A stretch of 14,661 nt of DNA from Candidatus Odinarchaeota archaeon (GTDB taxonomy: Archaea > Asgardarchaeota > JAGGXT01), in the NCBI GenBank assembly GCA_021162905.1, contig JAGGXT010000049.1:1-14661 (forward strand). The letters are read 5' to 3'. The position numbers and the translations under genes were made by a program. This document shows positions 7,180-13,322 of this stretch, piece by piece (the stretch's first letter is position 1; the number at the start of each line of letters is the position of its first letter). The notes beneath the pieces were generated by a model that saw only the letters and a list, made by a program, of their open reading frames with translations, was not told the origin of the DNA and made no database searches.

Positions 7180-7185
7180 ATCACC
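7180..7185 (-). promoter_or_regulatory. Shine-Dalgarno GGTGAT deciding the MCT-1-like start
   Basis: The minus strand reads ATGGTGATTTTCATG. The second ATG (7175) is placed six bases after GGTG. The first ATG (7187) overlaps the element and would be unused. Confidence 0.65.
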
Positions 7186-7220
7186 ATTAATTTTTCGAGG
7201 ACTATTATGAATTATGAAAA

Positions 7221-7240
7221 AGGTATAAAAAATAATTCGG
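7221..7240 (-). promoter_or_regulatory. Probable BRE/TATA box of the MCT-1-like gene
   Basis: The minus strand reads CCGAATTATTTTTTATACCT: a BRE-like CCGAATTA followed by a TTTTTTATA box, about 50 bases before the start codon. This predicts a leader of roughly 25 bases carrying the Shine-Dalgarno. Confidence 0.5.
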
Positions 7241-7263
7241 TAAAATGTAAGAAACTTCTAAAA

Positions 7264-7278
7264 ACGAAAAATATATAA
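7264..7278 (+). promoter_or_regulatory. Probable BRE/TATA box of the LSm-eL37 transcript
   Basis: ACGAAAAATATATAA is a good archaeal BRE/TATA match. Transcription would start near 7297-7300. The ATG at 7281, only a few bases after the box, would therefore not be in the mRNA, and the LSm start must be the ATG at 7335. Confidence 0.55.
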
Positions 7279-7334
7279 TAATGATTAACTTGGTTTGTAA
7301 AACAAGAAAAGAGATATTTTCGGAGCGAGAGAAG

Positions 7335-7565
7335 ATGAGCGGTGAACGCCCATTAACACTATTATATAATTCTCGTAATACATTAGTACTTGTAAGATTG
7401 CGTGGCGGAAGACAAGTTAGGGGAATTCTTAGAGGTTTTGATACTCATATGAATTTGATCCTTGATGAAGCTGAAGAAATCTTGGAAGAAGGCAATACAA
7501 AACCTAGAGGAACAATTGTTGTAAGAGGTGACAATGTAGTATTTATTGCTCCAGTTCCGAGGTGA
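7335..7565 (+). CDS. LSm/SmAP archaeal Sm-like RNA chaperone
   Basis: A 76-residue archaeal Sm-like protein, which forms heptameric rings that bind U-rich RNA and takes part in RNA processing. The Sm1 motif runs from about 19 to 48 with [17 protein letters not shown] (D36, N40) and DEAEE. The Sm2 motif is [11 protein letters not shown] at 61-71, with R64-G65-D66-N67 as the RNA-binding loop. The length is normal for the family. The start is set at ATG 7335, giving [10 protein letters not shown]; the longer frame from 7281 would begin upstream of the expected transcription start. GGAG at 7322-7325 is a possible Shine-Dalgarno. Its TGA overlaps the Shine-Dalgarno of eL37. The LSm-eL37 gene pair is widely conserved in archaea. 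Confidence 0.94.
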   Translation: MSGERPLTLLYNSRNTLVLVRLRGGRQVRGILRGFDTHMNLILDEAEEILEEGNTKPRGTIVVRGDNVVFIAPVPR

Positions 7566-7566
7566 T
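7561..7566 (+). promoter_or_regulatory. Shine-Dalgarno GGTGAT of eL37, spanning the LSm stop
   Basis: GGTGAT contains the TGA stop of LSm (7563-7565) and lies with GGTG six bases before ATG 7571. It couples eL37 translation to LSm and rules out the GTG at 7562 as the start. Confidence 0.65.
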
Positions 7567-7570
7567 TTGT

Positions 7571-7756
7571 ATGACAAAAGGCACCCCATCGTTTGGCAAG
7601 ATGAATAAAAAGACACATATCCGGTGTAGAAGATGTGGAAGACGTGCATATCATGTTAGAAAGAAAAGGTGTGCAGCGTGCGGATTTGGAGCATCAAAAA
7701 GAATTCGTAGGTACTCATGGCAAAACAAGAAAGTCAATAAAGTAAGACTTATATAA
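7571..7756 (+). CDS. rpl37e: 50S ribosomal protein eL37 (L37e)
   Basis: A 61-residue zinc-finger ribosomal protein of the large subunit, found in archaea and eukaryotes but not bacteria. The N-terminus [10 protein letters not shown] is the family signature. The zinc site is complete: C19-x2-C22 and C34-x2-C37 (CRRC, CAAC). The rest is rich in Arg and Lys for rRNA binding. The start at ATG 7571 is fixed by the family N-terminus and by GGTGAT at 7561-7566. It directly follows LSm and precedes secE by 85 bases. Confidence 0.96.
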   Translation: MTKGTPSFGKMNKKTHIRCRRCGRRAYHVRKKRCAACGFGASKRIRRYSWQNKKVNKVRLI

Positions 7757-7841
7757 TCAATAAATAAGCTTCTCTATGCTTAATTAATGAATATCAATAT
7801 AATATCATGTTTCTATATAATTTGATCTAGGAGAGTCTATT

Positions 7842-8024
7842 ATGAAGTTAAGTGAATTTTTTACAAATCTTAAAAGAATCTTACGTTTAGTAAGAAAACC
7901 ATCTTGGAATGAGCTTTGGATAAGTATAAAGATATCTGCGTTAGGTATAATAATTATCGGTTTAGTTGGTTACGTTATAATGATTATAGCTACTGCAATA
8001 ACCGGCAGTATTACTGGAGGCTAA
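7842..8024 (+). CDS. secE: Preprotein translocase subunit SecE (Sec61-gamma)
   Basis: A 60-residue single-span membrane protein of the Sec translocon. Residues 1-28 form the conserved amphipathic cytosolic helix with RLVRKPSWNELW, in which the KPSxxE-like sequence is typical of SecE/Sec61-gamma. Residues 29-51 form one hydrophobic transmembrane segment, and a short Gly/Ser tail ends the protein. GGAGAG at 7830-7835 is the Shine-Dalgarno, six bases before the ATG. The gene precedes spt5, the usual archaeal order, and the Shine-Dalgarno of spt5 is formed by the last codons of secE. A TATA-like stretch, CTATATAA, occurs at 7813-7820, but its short distance to the ATG leaves it uncertain as a promoter. 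Read-through from LSm-eL37 is possible. Confidence 0.93.
   Translation: MKLSEFFTNLKRILRLVRKPSWNELWISIKISALGIIIIGLVGYVIMIIATAITGSITGG
8016..8020 (+). promoter_or_regulatory. Shine-Dalgarno GGAGG for the TTG start of spt5
   Basis: GGAGG forms the last two sense codons of secE (Gly-Gly) and lies eight bases before the TTG at 8029. It supports a rare TTG start and couples spt5 translation to secE. Confidence 0.6.
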
Positions 8025-8028
8025 AGAG

Positions 8029-8511
8029 TTGCCTGAAGTAAAAGTACGAACACGTGGTCTTTATGCTATAAGAACAACAGTAGGACAAGAAAGAAATATC
8101 GCTATGTTAATTGCTGAGAGAGCGAGGAGTAAAAATTTAAATGTATACTCTGTCATAGCCCTAGATGAACTAAGAGGATATCTCATAATTGAAGCAAAAA
8201 CCAAACATGATGTTCAATTATCAATTATAGGATTGCCTCATGTAAGAAGTAAAATTATAGGAAATTTTGATATATCTGAGATTGAGCACTTCTTGGCACC
8301 AAAACCAGTTATAGAAGGTCTTGAAGTAGGTGACATTGTAGAAATAATAGGAGGTCCATTTAAAGGCGAGAAGGCTATAATTGTTCAAATGAAACCTGAA
8401 AAAGAGGAAGTAACTCTTCAATTATTGGGATCCTCGTATCCCATTCCTGTTATAGTTAATGCAGGTTACGTAAAGCTTATTGAAAAAGGACATAAAGAGG
8501 AAGAAAGTTAA
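8029..8511 (+). CDS. spt5: Transcription elongation factor Spt5 (NusG homologue)
   Basis: A 160-residue archaeal Spt5, which with Spt4 clamps RNA polymerase and raises processivity. The NGN domain (about 9-88) contains YAIRTTVGQERNIA at the start and LRGYLIIEA in the middle. The KOW domain (about 95-152) has GDIVEIIGGPFKGEKA at 101-116. Domain order and length are normal. It starts with TTG at 8029: this is the first start in frame after the secE stop, it gives MPEVKVRTRG in front of the first NGN strand, and it has GGAGG upstream. It sits between secE and rpl11, the usual archaeal arrangement. Confidence 0.95.
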   Translation: MPEVKVRTRGLYAIRTTVGQERNIAMLIAERARSKNLNVYSVIALDELRGYLIIEAKTKHDVQLSIIGLPHVRSKIIGNFDISEIEHFLAPKPVIEGLEVGDIVEIIGGPFKGEKAIIVQMKPEKEEVTLQLLGSSYPIPVIVNAGYVKLIEKGHKEEES

Positions 8512-8556
8512 ATTGTAATAGCCTTCACTAATTAAAAGCCCTAAGAGGTATTTGCC

Positions 8557-9057
8557 ATGAGCGAAGACAAAATAGTTGTAGAAACAATGGTAGTTGGTGG
8601 GAAAGCAACAGCAGGTCCTCCATTAGGGCCTACTCTTGGTCCTACTGGTGTCAATTTAGCTCAAGTTGTTAATAAAATAAATGAGTTAACCAAGCAATTT
8701 GAAGGGTTAAAGGTTCCAGTGAAAATTACTGTAAACAAAAAAACTAAAGAATTTGAAATAGAAGTAGGTGTTCCACCAACATCTGCCTTATTCCTAGTAG
8801 AACTTAAAAAAGAGAAAGGAAGTTCTAGAGCACATGAGGAATTTATTGGTTCTTTAAGTATGGAGCAAGTAATAAAAATTGCGAAAATGAAATTACCTAA
8901 AATGAATACAACATCTCTTAAGTCTGCAGTTCTTTCAGTGCTTGGGACGGCTGTTTCTATGGGTATAAAGGTTGAAGGTAAAAGGGCCAAGGAGATACAG
9001 AAAGAAGTAAAAGAAGGGAAATGGGACGATCTTATTTCTAAATATGAAGAAACATAG
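8557..9057 (+). CDS. rpl11: 50S ribosomal protein uL11
   Basis: A 166-residue uL11, which binds the GTPase-associated centre of 23S rRNA and supports the P stalk and factor binding. The N-terminal domain contains the invariant GGKATAGPPLGPTLGPTGVN segment (14-33), and the C-terminal rRNA-binding domain ends near VLGTAVSMGIKVEG. The acidic C-terminal extension is as in other archaea. GAGGTA at 8544-8549 has GGTA six bases before the ATG. The gene is 45 bases after spt5 and 72 bases before rpl1, where a separate AT-rich box exists. Confidence 0.96.
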   Translation: MSEDKIVVETMVVGGKATAGPPLGPTLGPTGVNLAQVVNKINELTKQFEGLKVPVKITVNKKTKEFEIEVGVPPTSALFLVELKKEKGSSRAHEEFIGSLSMEQVIKIAKMKLPKMNTTSLKSAVLSVLGTAVSMGIKVEGKRAKEIQKEVKEGKWDDLISKYEET

Positions 9058-9062
9058 CCGAT

Positions 9063-9082
9063 CTAAAAATAAATTTTTAAGT
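9063..9082 (+). promoter_or_regulatory. Possible internal promoter before rpl1
   Basis: CTAAAAATAAATTTTTAAGT has BRE/TATA character and lies about 50-65 bases before the TTG start of rpl1, in the largest gap inside the ribosomal-protein cluster (72 bases). It could allow rpl1-rpl10 to be transcribed apart from rpl11. Confidence 0.35.
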
Positions 9083-9129
9083 GATTATTGTATTTTCAAA
9101 ACAAACTAAAGTATTTGTGAGGGATTAAT

Positions 9130-9777
9130 TTGCCAATAAATTATGAAAATGTCTTAAAAGCCGTTAAAGAGGCTCGAGAGAGAGCAAAAAAACGTAATTT
9201 CATTCAAAGCTTCGAGTTATCTGTAAATCTAAAAGATGTAGATATAAAAAAAGCAAGAAACAAACTACAAGGAGAAATTACATTTCCACATAAATTTAGC
9301 AAACCCGTAAAACTTCTAATGATAGCTGATGGAGAGTTGGCAGTGAAAGCAAAGAATGCAGGAATTGATGTCATAGATAAATCAGAAATAGAGGTTATTG
9401 GATCTGATAAAAGAAAAATAAGAAAATTAGCTAAATTATATGATTACTTCTTAGCAAAAGTAGATCTAATGCCCCTAATAGCTAAATTCTTTGGTCAAGT
9501 TCTAGGCCCTCGTGGTAAAATGCCTACACCAGTACCACCCATGGCAAATATCGAATCCTATGTAGATAAGTACTCACGAACTGTAAAGTATCGTGTCCGT
9601 GATACACCAACAATAAACATCAAAGTCGGTGATGAAAAAATGACCGATGAGCAAGTTGCTGAGAACATTATTGCTGCAATAAATACAATAGTGAGCAAAT
9701 TAGATAGAGGGTTTGGTAATGTTAAGTCAATGTATGTAAAACTTAGTATGGGCCCGGCTGTTAAAATAGAAACATAG
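9130..9777 (+). CDS. rpl1: 50S ribosomal protein uL1
   Basis: A 215-residue uL1, the mobile L1-stalk protein that binds 23S rRNA and helps release deacylated tRNA. The family signature LGPRGKMPTPVPP is at 125-137, and the two-domain layout is complete with a C-terminal KSMYVKLSMGPAVK strand. It starts with TTG at 9130, preceded by GAGGGAT at 9119-9125. An ATG further in would remove the first helix. In methanogens uL1 represses its own mRNA by mimicry of its rRNA site; I looked at the start region here and could not recognise such a site. Its stop codon is nine bases from the rpl10 ATG. Confidence 0.95.
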   Translation: MPINYENVLKAVKEARERAKKRNFIQSFELSVNLKDVDIKKARNKLQGEITFPHKFSKPVKLLMIADGELAVKAKNAGIDVIDKSEIEVIGSDKRKIRKLAKLYDYFLAKVDLMPLIAKFFGQVLGPRGKMPTPVPPMANIESYVDKYSRTVKYRVRDTPTINIKVGDEKMTDEQVAENIIAAINTIVSKLDRGFGNVKSMYVKLSMGPAVKIET

Positions 9778-9780
9778 GTG
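9777..9780 (+). promoter_or_regulatory. Shine-Dalgarno GGTG deciding the rpl10 start
   Basis: GGTG overlaps the last base of the rpl1 stop codon and is followed by TTTATG and then ATG 9787. This gives the same six-base spacing as elsewhere. The GTG at 9778 is part of the element, and the ATG at 9784 would be too close. Confidence 0.55.
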
Positions 9781-9786
9781 TTTATG

Positions 9787-10788
9787 ATGAGAAGACAAAG
9801 AGTTGTAGCACAATGGAAAATAAAAGAAGTTGAATATCTAGCGAATTTATTAAAGAACTATAAAACAATAGCAATTACAAAAATGTCTAATATCCCATCT
9901 AAGCAAATTCAAGAAATACGAAAAAAATTACGAGATATTGCTCTAATTAAAATGTCTAGGAGCAACTTGATGAAAATAGCATTGGATAAAGTTAAGGATG
10001 TTCATCCGGGGGTCGAAAAGCTAAAAGATTTTATAAATGGTCCTGTAGCTTTTGTCCTATCAAATGAAAATCCGATTTCTCTTAGCTTTATTCTTCAAAA
10101 AAATAGAATTCCTGCGCCAGCAAAAGCAGGCCAAATCGCACCTAAAGATATAATAATTCCACCAAGGGATACTGGTGTAGCTCCAGGGCCTTTCATAGGC
10201 GAATTGCATGAACTTGGCATAGAAACGAAAATTGAAGGTGGTACTATTCATATAGCAAAAGAAGCATTGGTTGCTAAGAAGGGAGATGTGATATCTGAAA
10301 CTTTAGCGATTGTGCTGAAAAGATTAGGTATAGAACCCATGGAAATAGGACTGGATCTTCTTGGCGCGTATGTAGATGGAATAATAATCCCTCAAGAGAT
10401 ATTAAGTAAACCCTTAGAAGAGTATGAGAGCGAAATAAAAAATGCTGGATTAGAAGCATTAAATTTATCGTTAAATATCGGCTTATTTACAACTGAAACT
10501 GCTCCATTCCTGATACCAAAAGCTCATATAGAAGCCATATCCTTTGCCATAAATGCTGGTATATTAACGAAGGATACATCTCAATATATACTCCCTACTG
10601 CCTATATGAAAGCTTTAGCTTTGGCGCAGAAACTTGCAGAGAAGAATTCATCATTGGCTCCAAAGGAGTTACAAGAAGTCCAAGTATCTGCACCTCAAAC
10701 ATCAGTACAAGAGGAAAAGAAGGAGGAAAAAGAGGAAGAAAAGCGTGAAGAAGAAGAGATAGGTGGGTTAGCAGATCTATTTGGATAA
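9787..10788 (+). CDS. rpl10: 50S ribosomal protein uL10 (P0), stalk base
   Basis: A 333-residue archaeal P0. The N-terminal rRNA-binding domain (about 1-108) contains NGPVAFVLS at 84-92. The archaeal/eukaryotic insertion domain (about 108-185) has AKAGQIAPKDIIIPP. The helical region from about 235 to 290, with repeated alanine-rich helices, is the platform for three L12/P1 dimers. A Glu/Lys-rich linker (309-324) leads to the terminal IGGLADLFG, the factor-binding tail shared by P0 and P1. Length and domain order are normal. ATG 9787 is chosen by its spacing to GGTG. Unusually, no rpl12 gene follows: a tRNA-Ala gene comes next. A T-rich stretch after the stop (10791-10818) may end the transcript. 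Confidence 0.96.
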   Translation: MRRQRVVAQWKIKEVEYLANLLKNYKTIAITKMSNIPSKQIQEIRKKLRDIALIKMSRSNLMKIALDKVKDVHPGVEKLKDFINGPVAFVLSNENPISLSFILQKNRIPAPAKAGQIAPKDIIIPPRDTGVAPGPFIGELHELGIETKIEGGTIHIAKEALVAKKGDVISETLAIVLKRLGIEPMEIGLDLLGAYVDGIIIPQEILSKPLEEYESEIKNAGLEALNLSLNIGLFTTETAPFLIPKAHIEAISFAINAGILTKDTSQYILPTAYMKALALAQKLAEKNSSLAPKELQEVQVSAPQTSVQEEKKEEKEEEKREEEEIGGLADLFG

Positions 10789-10820
10789 ACTTTTATCATA
10801 TATTACTCATCCTTTTATCA

Positions 10821-10837
10821 CCGAAATTTTTTAAAGG
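10821..10837 (+). promoter_or_regulatory. BRE/TATA box of tRNA-Ala
   Basis: CCGAAATTTTTTAAAGG combines a BRE-like CCGAAA with TTTTTTAAAG, centred about 34 bases before the mature tRNA 5' end. The tRNA-Leu gene has a similar box at the same distance. Confidence 0.6.
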
Positions 10838-10865
10838 CAGATCTATATTTTATTCATTAGTTAAT

Positions 10866-10938
<73 letters not shown>

Positions 10939-10941
10939 TAT

Positions 10942-11952
10942 TTATATTTCTTTGTCAAAAGCATTTTTTATGTCATCATAAACTGTTTTTATTCCAGATA
11001 TTATGAGCGTAACTCTCAGTTTATTTTGTAAAGCGGGGTCTATTATCGCACCCCAAATAACTTCAGATCCAGATTGCATATTGCTTGAAATGGTATCTAC
11101 AATGTACTCCACTTCCTCCAGTTTTAGAGTTTTACTTCCTGTAACATTTATCAAAGCCCCTTTTGCTGTTTTTATGTCTCCATCAAGTAATGGGTTATTT
11201 AAAGCATTCATTAGTGCTAATTCTGCTCTTCTCTCTCCATATGCTTGCCCCATCCCTATAAGAGCATATCCCTTTCTCTCCAGAACTGTTCTCACATCAG
11301 CAAAATCTAAGTTAACAAGACCCGGCTTTAATATAAGTTCTGTAATGCTTTTTACACCTTTTATTAAAATTTCATCAGCCATTTCAAAAGCATCAACTAT
11401 TGAAAGATTAGGCGCTATTTCAAGAAGTTTATCATTAGGAATAGGAATAATAGTATCTGAGTTATCGTAAATTTTCTTTAATCCATCTAGCGCATTTTTT
11501 ATTCTTTTCTCTCCTTCGGCTTTGAAAGGTAATGAGCATATTGAAACTGTTAGAATTCCACTCTTTTTAGCAATTTCAGCAATAACTGGGGCGGCTCCTG
11601 TGCCCGTACCCCCACCAAGACCACATGTTATGAAGATCATATCCGCTTGAGATAAAATTTTCATTATCTCATCTTCACTCTCCCAAGCAGCAGCCTCTCC
11701 AAGTTCTGGATCATTTCCTGCTCCTAGACCACCCGTAATTTTCTTTCCAATAAGTAATTTTATGTGAGCATCGCAATAATAGAGATCTTGAGCATCCGTG
11801 TTAATAGCAACTGTCGTTACACCTTTAATTCCTTTTCTCATTAATCTGGTTACCGTATTATTTCCTGCACCACCCACCCCAATGACAAGCACTTTATTCG
11901 GAATTTCCTTTAAAATATCATCCGATATGAGAGTGGGTTGTCTATCGCTCAT
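10942..11952 (-). CDS. ftsZ: Cell division GTPase FtsZ
   Basis: A 336-residue FtsZ, the tubulin-like GTPase that forms the division ring. The nucleotide-binding signatures are intact: GVGGAGNN at 25-32, the tubulin loop GGGTGTG at 113-119, and the T7 catalytic loop NLDFADV at 214-220 with D216 and D219. The globular domain ends at about 322, and only some 14 residues follow ([14 protein letters not shown]). There is thus no long disordered linker of the bacterial kind, and any SepF-binding tail must be this short segment. SepF is encoded at 6105-6554. ATG 11952 follows GGAG about ten bases upstream. In many euryarchaea ftsZ sits just upstream of secE; here it is on the other side of the ribosomal cluster and inverted. 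Confidence 0.97.
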   Translation of the reverse strand: MSDRQPTLISDDILKEIPNKVLVIGVGGAGNNTVTRLMRKGIKGVTTVAINTDAQDLYYCDAHIKLLIGKKITGGLGAGNDPELGEAAAWESEDEIMKILSQADMIFITCGLGGGTGTGAAPVIAEIAKKSGILTVSICSLPFKAEGEKRIKNALDGLKKIYDNSDTIIPIPNDKLLEIAPNLSIVDAFEMADEILIKGVKSITELILKPGLVNLDFADVRTVLERKGYALIGMGQAYGERRAELALMNALNNPLLDGDIKTAKGALINVTGSKTLKLEEVEYIVDTISSNMQSGSEVIWGAIIDPALQNKLRVTLIISGIKTVYDDIKNAFDKEI

Positions 11953-12008
11953 ATCATCAATTCTCCAGAGAATTAAGTCGGTCTCGTTTACAAAATACGG
12001 ACTATTGG

Positions 12009-12026
12009 TAATATTAAAAATTTCTG
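12009..12026 (-). promoter_or_regulatory. Probable promoter of ftsZ
   Basis: The minus strand reads CAGAAATTTTTAATATTA, a BRE/TATA-like element about 65 bases before the ftsZ ATG. It shares a 144-base divergent intergenic region with the promoter of the small membrane protein. Confidence 0.4.
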
Positions 12027-12027
12027 A

Positions 12028-12042
12028 CGAAAAAATATTTTA
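12028..12042 (+). promoter_or_regulatory. Probable promoter of the small membrane protein
   Basis: CGAAAAAATATTTTA is a BRE/TATA-like element about 60 bases before ATG 12097. A second AT-rich box (GTTAAATA at 12053-12060) could serve instead and would give a shorter leader. Confidence 0.4.
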
Positions 12043-12096
12043 GAGCAATATAGTTAAATATTTTCATGTTTCTTAGTATTTTTACGAGGGATATCT

Positions 12097-12330
12097 ATGA
12101 GTAAAAAGGTGACCCATCTTACAGTAGGATTAAACACATTATTTATGCTTTGGATCCTCCTCATAAGACACTATCTAATAAGTGCTGTTGATGGTTATAC
12201 TAAAGGTTGGCCTTGGTATGAAGCGCTACCTAAGATATACTCCAACATAGATTTCATAGTATTATTAGCAGCTATAGCGCTACTTGTAAATACCGTTATA
12301 ATAACTGCATATGTTAACAAACATCCATGA
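12097..12330 (+). CDS. Small two-helix membrane protein of unknown function
   Basis: A 77-residue protein that I do not recognise. Two hydrophobic segments are visible: about residues 8-28 (GLNTLFMLWILLIRHYLI, with one Arg-His inside) and about 52-73 (DFIVLLAAIALLVNTVIITAYV). They are joined by a polar loop with several aromatic residues, KGWPWYEALPKIYSN. A basic N-terminus (MSKK) suggests it faces the cytoplasm. GAGGGAT at 12086-12092 is a convincing Shine-Dalgarno for ATG 12097. It is transcribed divergently from ftsZ and precedes tRNA-Leu. Its neighbour might suggest a part in division, but nothing in the sequence shows this. Confidence 0.7.
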   Translation: MSKKVTHLTVGLNTLFMLWILLIRHYLISAVDGYTKGWPWYEALPKIYSNIDFIVLLAAIALLVNTVIITAYVNKHP

Positions 12331-12343
12331 GTGACTTTAATTT

Positions 12344-12359
12344 CGTAAAGTTTTTAAAA
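12344..12359 (+). promoter_or_regulatory. BRE/TATA box of tRNA-Leu
   Basis: CGTAAAGTTTTTAAAA is centred about 35 bases before the tRNA 5' end, the same distance and character as the box before tRNA-Ala. Confidence 0.55.
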
Positions 12360-12389
12360 TTGAAAATAAACTATTTCTGTGAATGAGAT

Positions 12390-12508
12390 GCGGGGGTAGC
12401 CAAGCCTGGTCAAACTTAGATATATCGCTTGCTTTCACTTGGGCCAGAGGCGCAGGAATGAGGATCCTGTCCCGTAGGGGTTCCCGGGTTCAAATCCCGG
12501 CCCCCGCA
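12390..12508 (+). tRNA. tRNA-Leu (anticodon GAG) interrupted by an intron in the D-loop
   Basis: Exon 1 is 12390-12414 and exon 2 is 12449-12508; joined they give an 85-base class II tRNA. The acceptor GCGGGGG (12390-12396) pairs with CCCCCGC (12501-12507), and the discriminator A is at 12508 with no CCA. The joined D arm reads GCC AAGCCTGGTCAAA GGC, a standard archaeal tRNA-Leu D arm. The anticodon stem CAGGA/TCCTG holds the loop ATGAGGA, so the anticodon is GAG. The long variable arm TCCCGTAGGGGTT is diagnostic for leucine. The T arm is CCGGG TTCAAAT CCCGG. Without removal of about 34 bases the D stem cannot close properly. The intron lies between positions 22 and 23 or 21 and 22, which is not the canonical 37/38 site. 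Confidence 0.9.
12415..12448 (+). other. tRNA-Leu intron (34 bases, non-canonical D-loop position)
   Basis: This insertion separates the two halves of the D arm. Because the flanking base is A on both sides, the intron could equally be 12414-12447. Exon bases CTGG-TCAA (12406-12413) can pair with TTGG-G-CCAG (12439-12447), an eight-pair helix with one bulged G next to the D stem. I could not draw a strict bulge-helix-bulge motif with two three-base bulges, so a relaxed form would be needed for the splicing endonuclease. Confidence 0.75.
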
Positions 12509-12585
12509 TCATTTTACTTCTTTTGAAAATAAATTTATTAGATTGAATTTCTTAAGTTAAAGTATTCAAGAAAGAGGGAATCTTA

Positions 12586-13236
12586 ATGTATTCAAAACCA
12601 AAAAAATACAAGGGGTATGTGATTCTTAATCATCAAGTGTATCCTGCAGAGGAAGTGATAGAGGCTATTCAACAACAAGGGGTTGCAAGTTTTTCTTTTG
12701 AAGGTCCAATTTTAGTCATAGGTAATAAAAGAATACATCCATTGCGTTTCAATCATATTGAGGAGATAATGAAATTAACATGTTATGGTAGCTTGGCATA
12801 TTGTTGTAGTCCTGATTTTGAATGTGCTATTCGTGATGAAGTTCTTAGATTATTAGGTTTAACAAAAGAAGAATATGCTAAACTTAAAGCTAAACATCAT
12901 GTAGAATTTATAGAATTTTCTAAAAATAAAGCAAATTACTTATTTGATCAAAAAACATCATCATCTCCTATAGGGCTTACAAATCAAGAAAAACAAACAT
13001 CAATGCCTGTAAGTCAGTTTGAGAGAAGCGTGAATAATGTTCATTCGGTATCTGACCTATTTGATTCATTCTCAATTACGGAAAAACATAGAAGTAACAT
13101 TTCAGGAATTACAAAGGTTCATACTAGACCCGCCCCTACTGGTTTTATTTATTGTCCAAATTGTAATGCGCTCATTCCAGATGGCGCAATTACTTGTCCC
13201 ACTTGTGGATATAAATTAAAAAGAAGACGAATTTAA
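12586..13236 (+). CDS. Unrecognised protein with a Cys cluster and C-terminal zinc ribbon
   Basis: A 216-residue protein of a family I cannot name. The N-terminal domain (about 8-105) has a beta-rich opening (YKGYVILNHQVYPAEEVIEAI) and then a compact Cys cluster, C66-x6-C73-C74-x5-C80, followed by IRDEVLRLLGLTKEEYAKLK. The middle (about 115-185) is Ser/Gln/Asn-rich and probably unstructured. The C-terminus is a classic zinc ribbon, C190-x2-C193 and C204-x2-C207, followed by a basic KLKRRRI tail. A metal-binding, nucleic-acid- or ribosome-associated role is plausible but not shown. No membrane segment is visible. GAGGGA at 12574-12579 has the six-base spacing to ATG 12586. It follows tRNA-Leu and converges on the hydrolase-like gene. 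Confidence 0.85.
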   Translation: MYSKPKKYKGYVILNHQVYPAEEVIEAIQQQGVASFSFEGPILVIGNKRIHPLRFNHIEEIMKLTCYGSLAYCCSPDFECAIRDEVLRLLGLTKEEYAKLKAKHHVEFIEFSKNKANYLFDQKTSSSPIGLTNQEKQTSMPVSQFERSVNNVHSVSDLFDSFSITEKHRSNISGITKVHTRPAPTGFIYCPNCNALIPDGAITCPTCGYKLKRRRI

Positions 13237-13290
13237 AGAACTTAACTACTTTTCTATCGAAAAATAAAATATAATCATATTTGCATGATG

Positions 13291-13313
13291 TCTTATTACT
13301 TGCAAAAAGTAAG
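13291..13313. repeat. Imperfect inverted repeat between convergent genes
   Basis: TTACTT (13296-13301) and AAGTAA (13307-13312) flank a five-base loop, GCAAA. The stem can be extended by TCTT/AAGA if three bases bulge. It lies in the 86-base gap between two stop codons and is flanked by A- and T-rich runs, so it may take part in 3'-end formation, or be chance in AT-rich DNA. Confidence 0.3.
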
Positions 13314-13322
13314 ATAATATAA

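Noticed and set aside
7281..7334. Upstream extension of LSm from ATG 7281
   Set aside because: This ATG is only a few bases after the TATA box, so it would not be in the transcript, and LSm proteins align from the ATG at 7335.
9110..9180. uL1 autoregulatory binding site at the start of rpl1
   Set aside because: Known for methanogens, but I could not find a convincing copy of the uL1 rRNA-site loop near the TTG start.
10700..10788. L12-like acidic tail that could suggest an rpl12 fusion
   Set aside because: The archaeal P0 family normally ends with a Glu/Lys linker and this terminal peptide. The rest of an L12 domain is absent.
11003..11470. Open frame of 155 codons on the plus strand
   Set aside because: It lies wholly inside ftsZ on the opposite strand, has no Shine-Dalgarno and is rich in Ser/Pro/Ile as expected of an antisense shadow.
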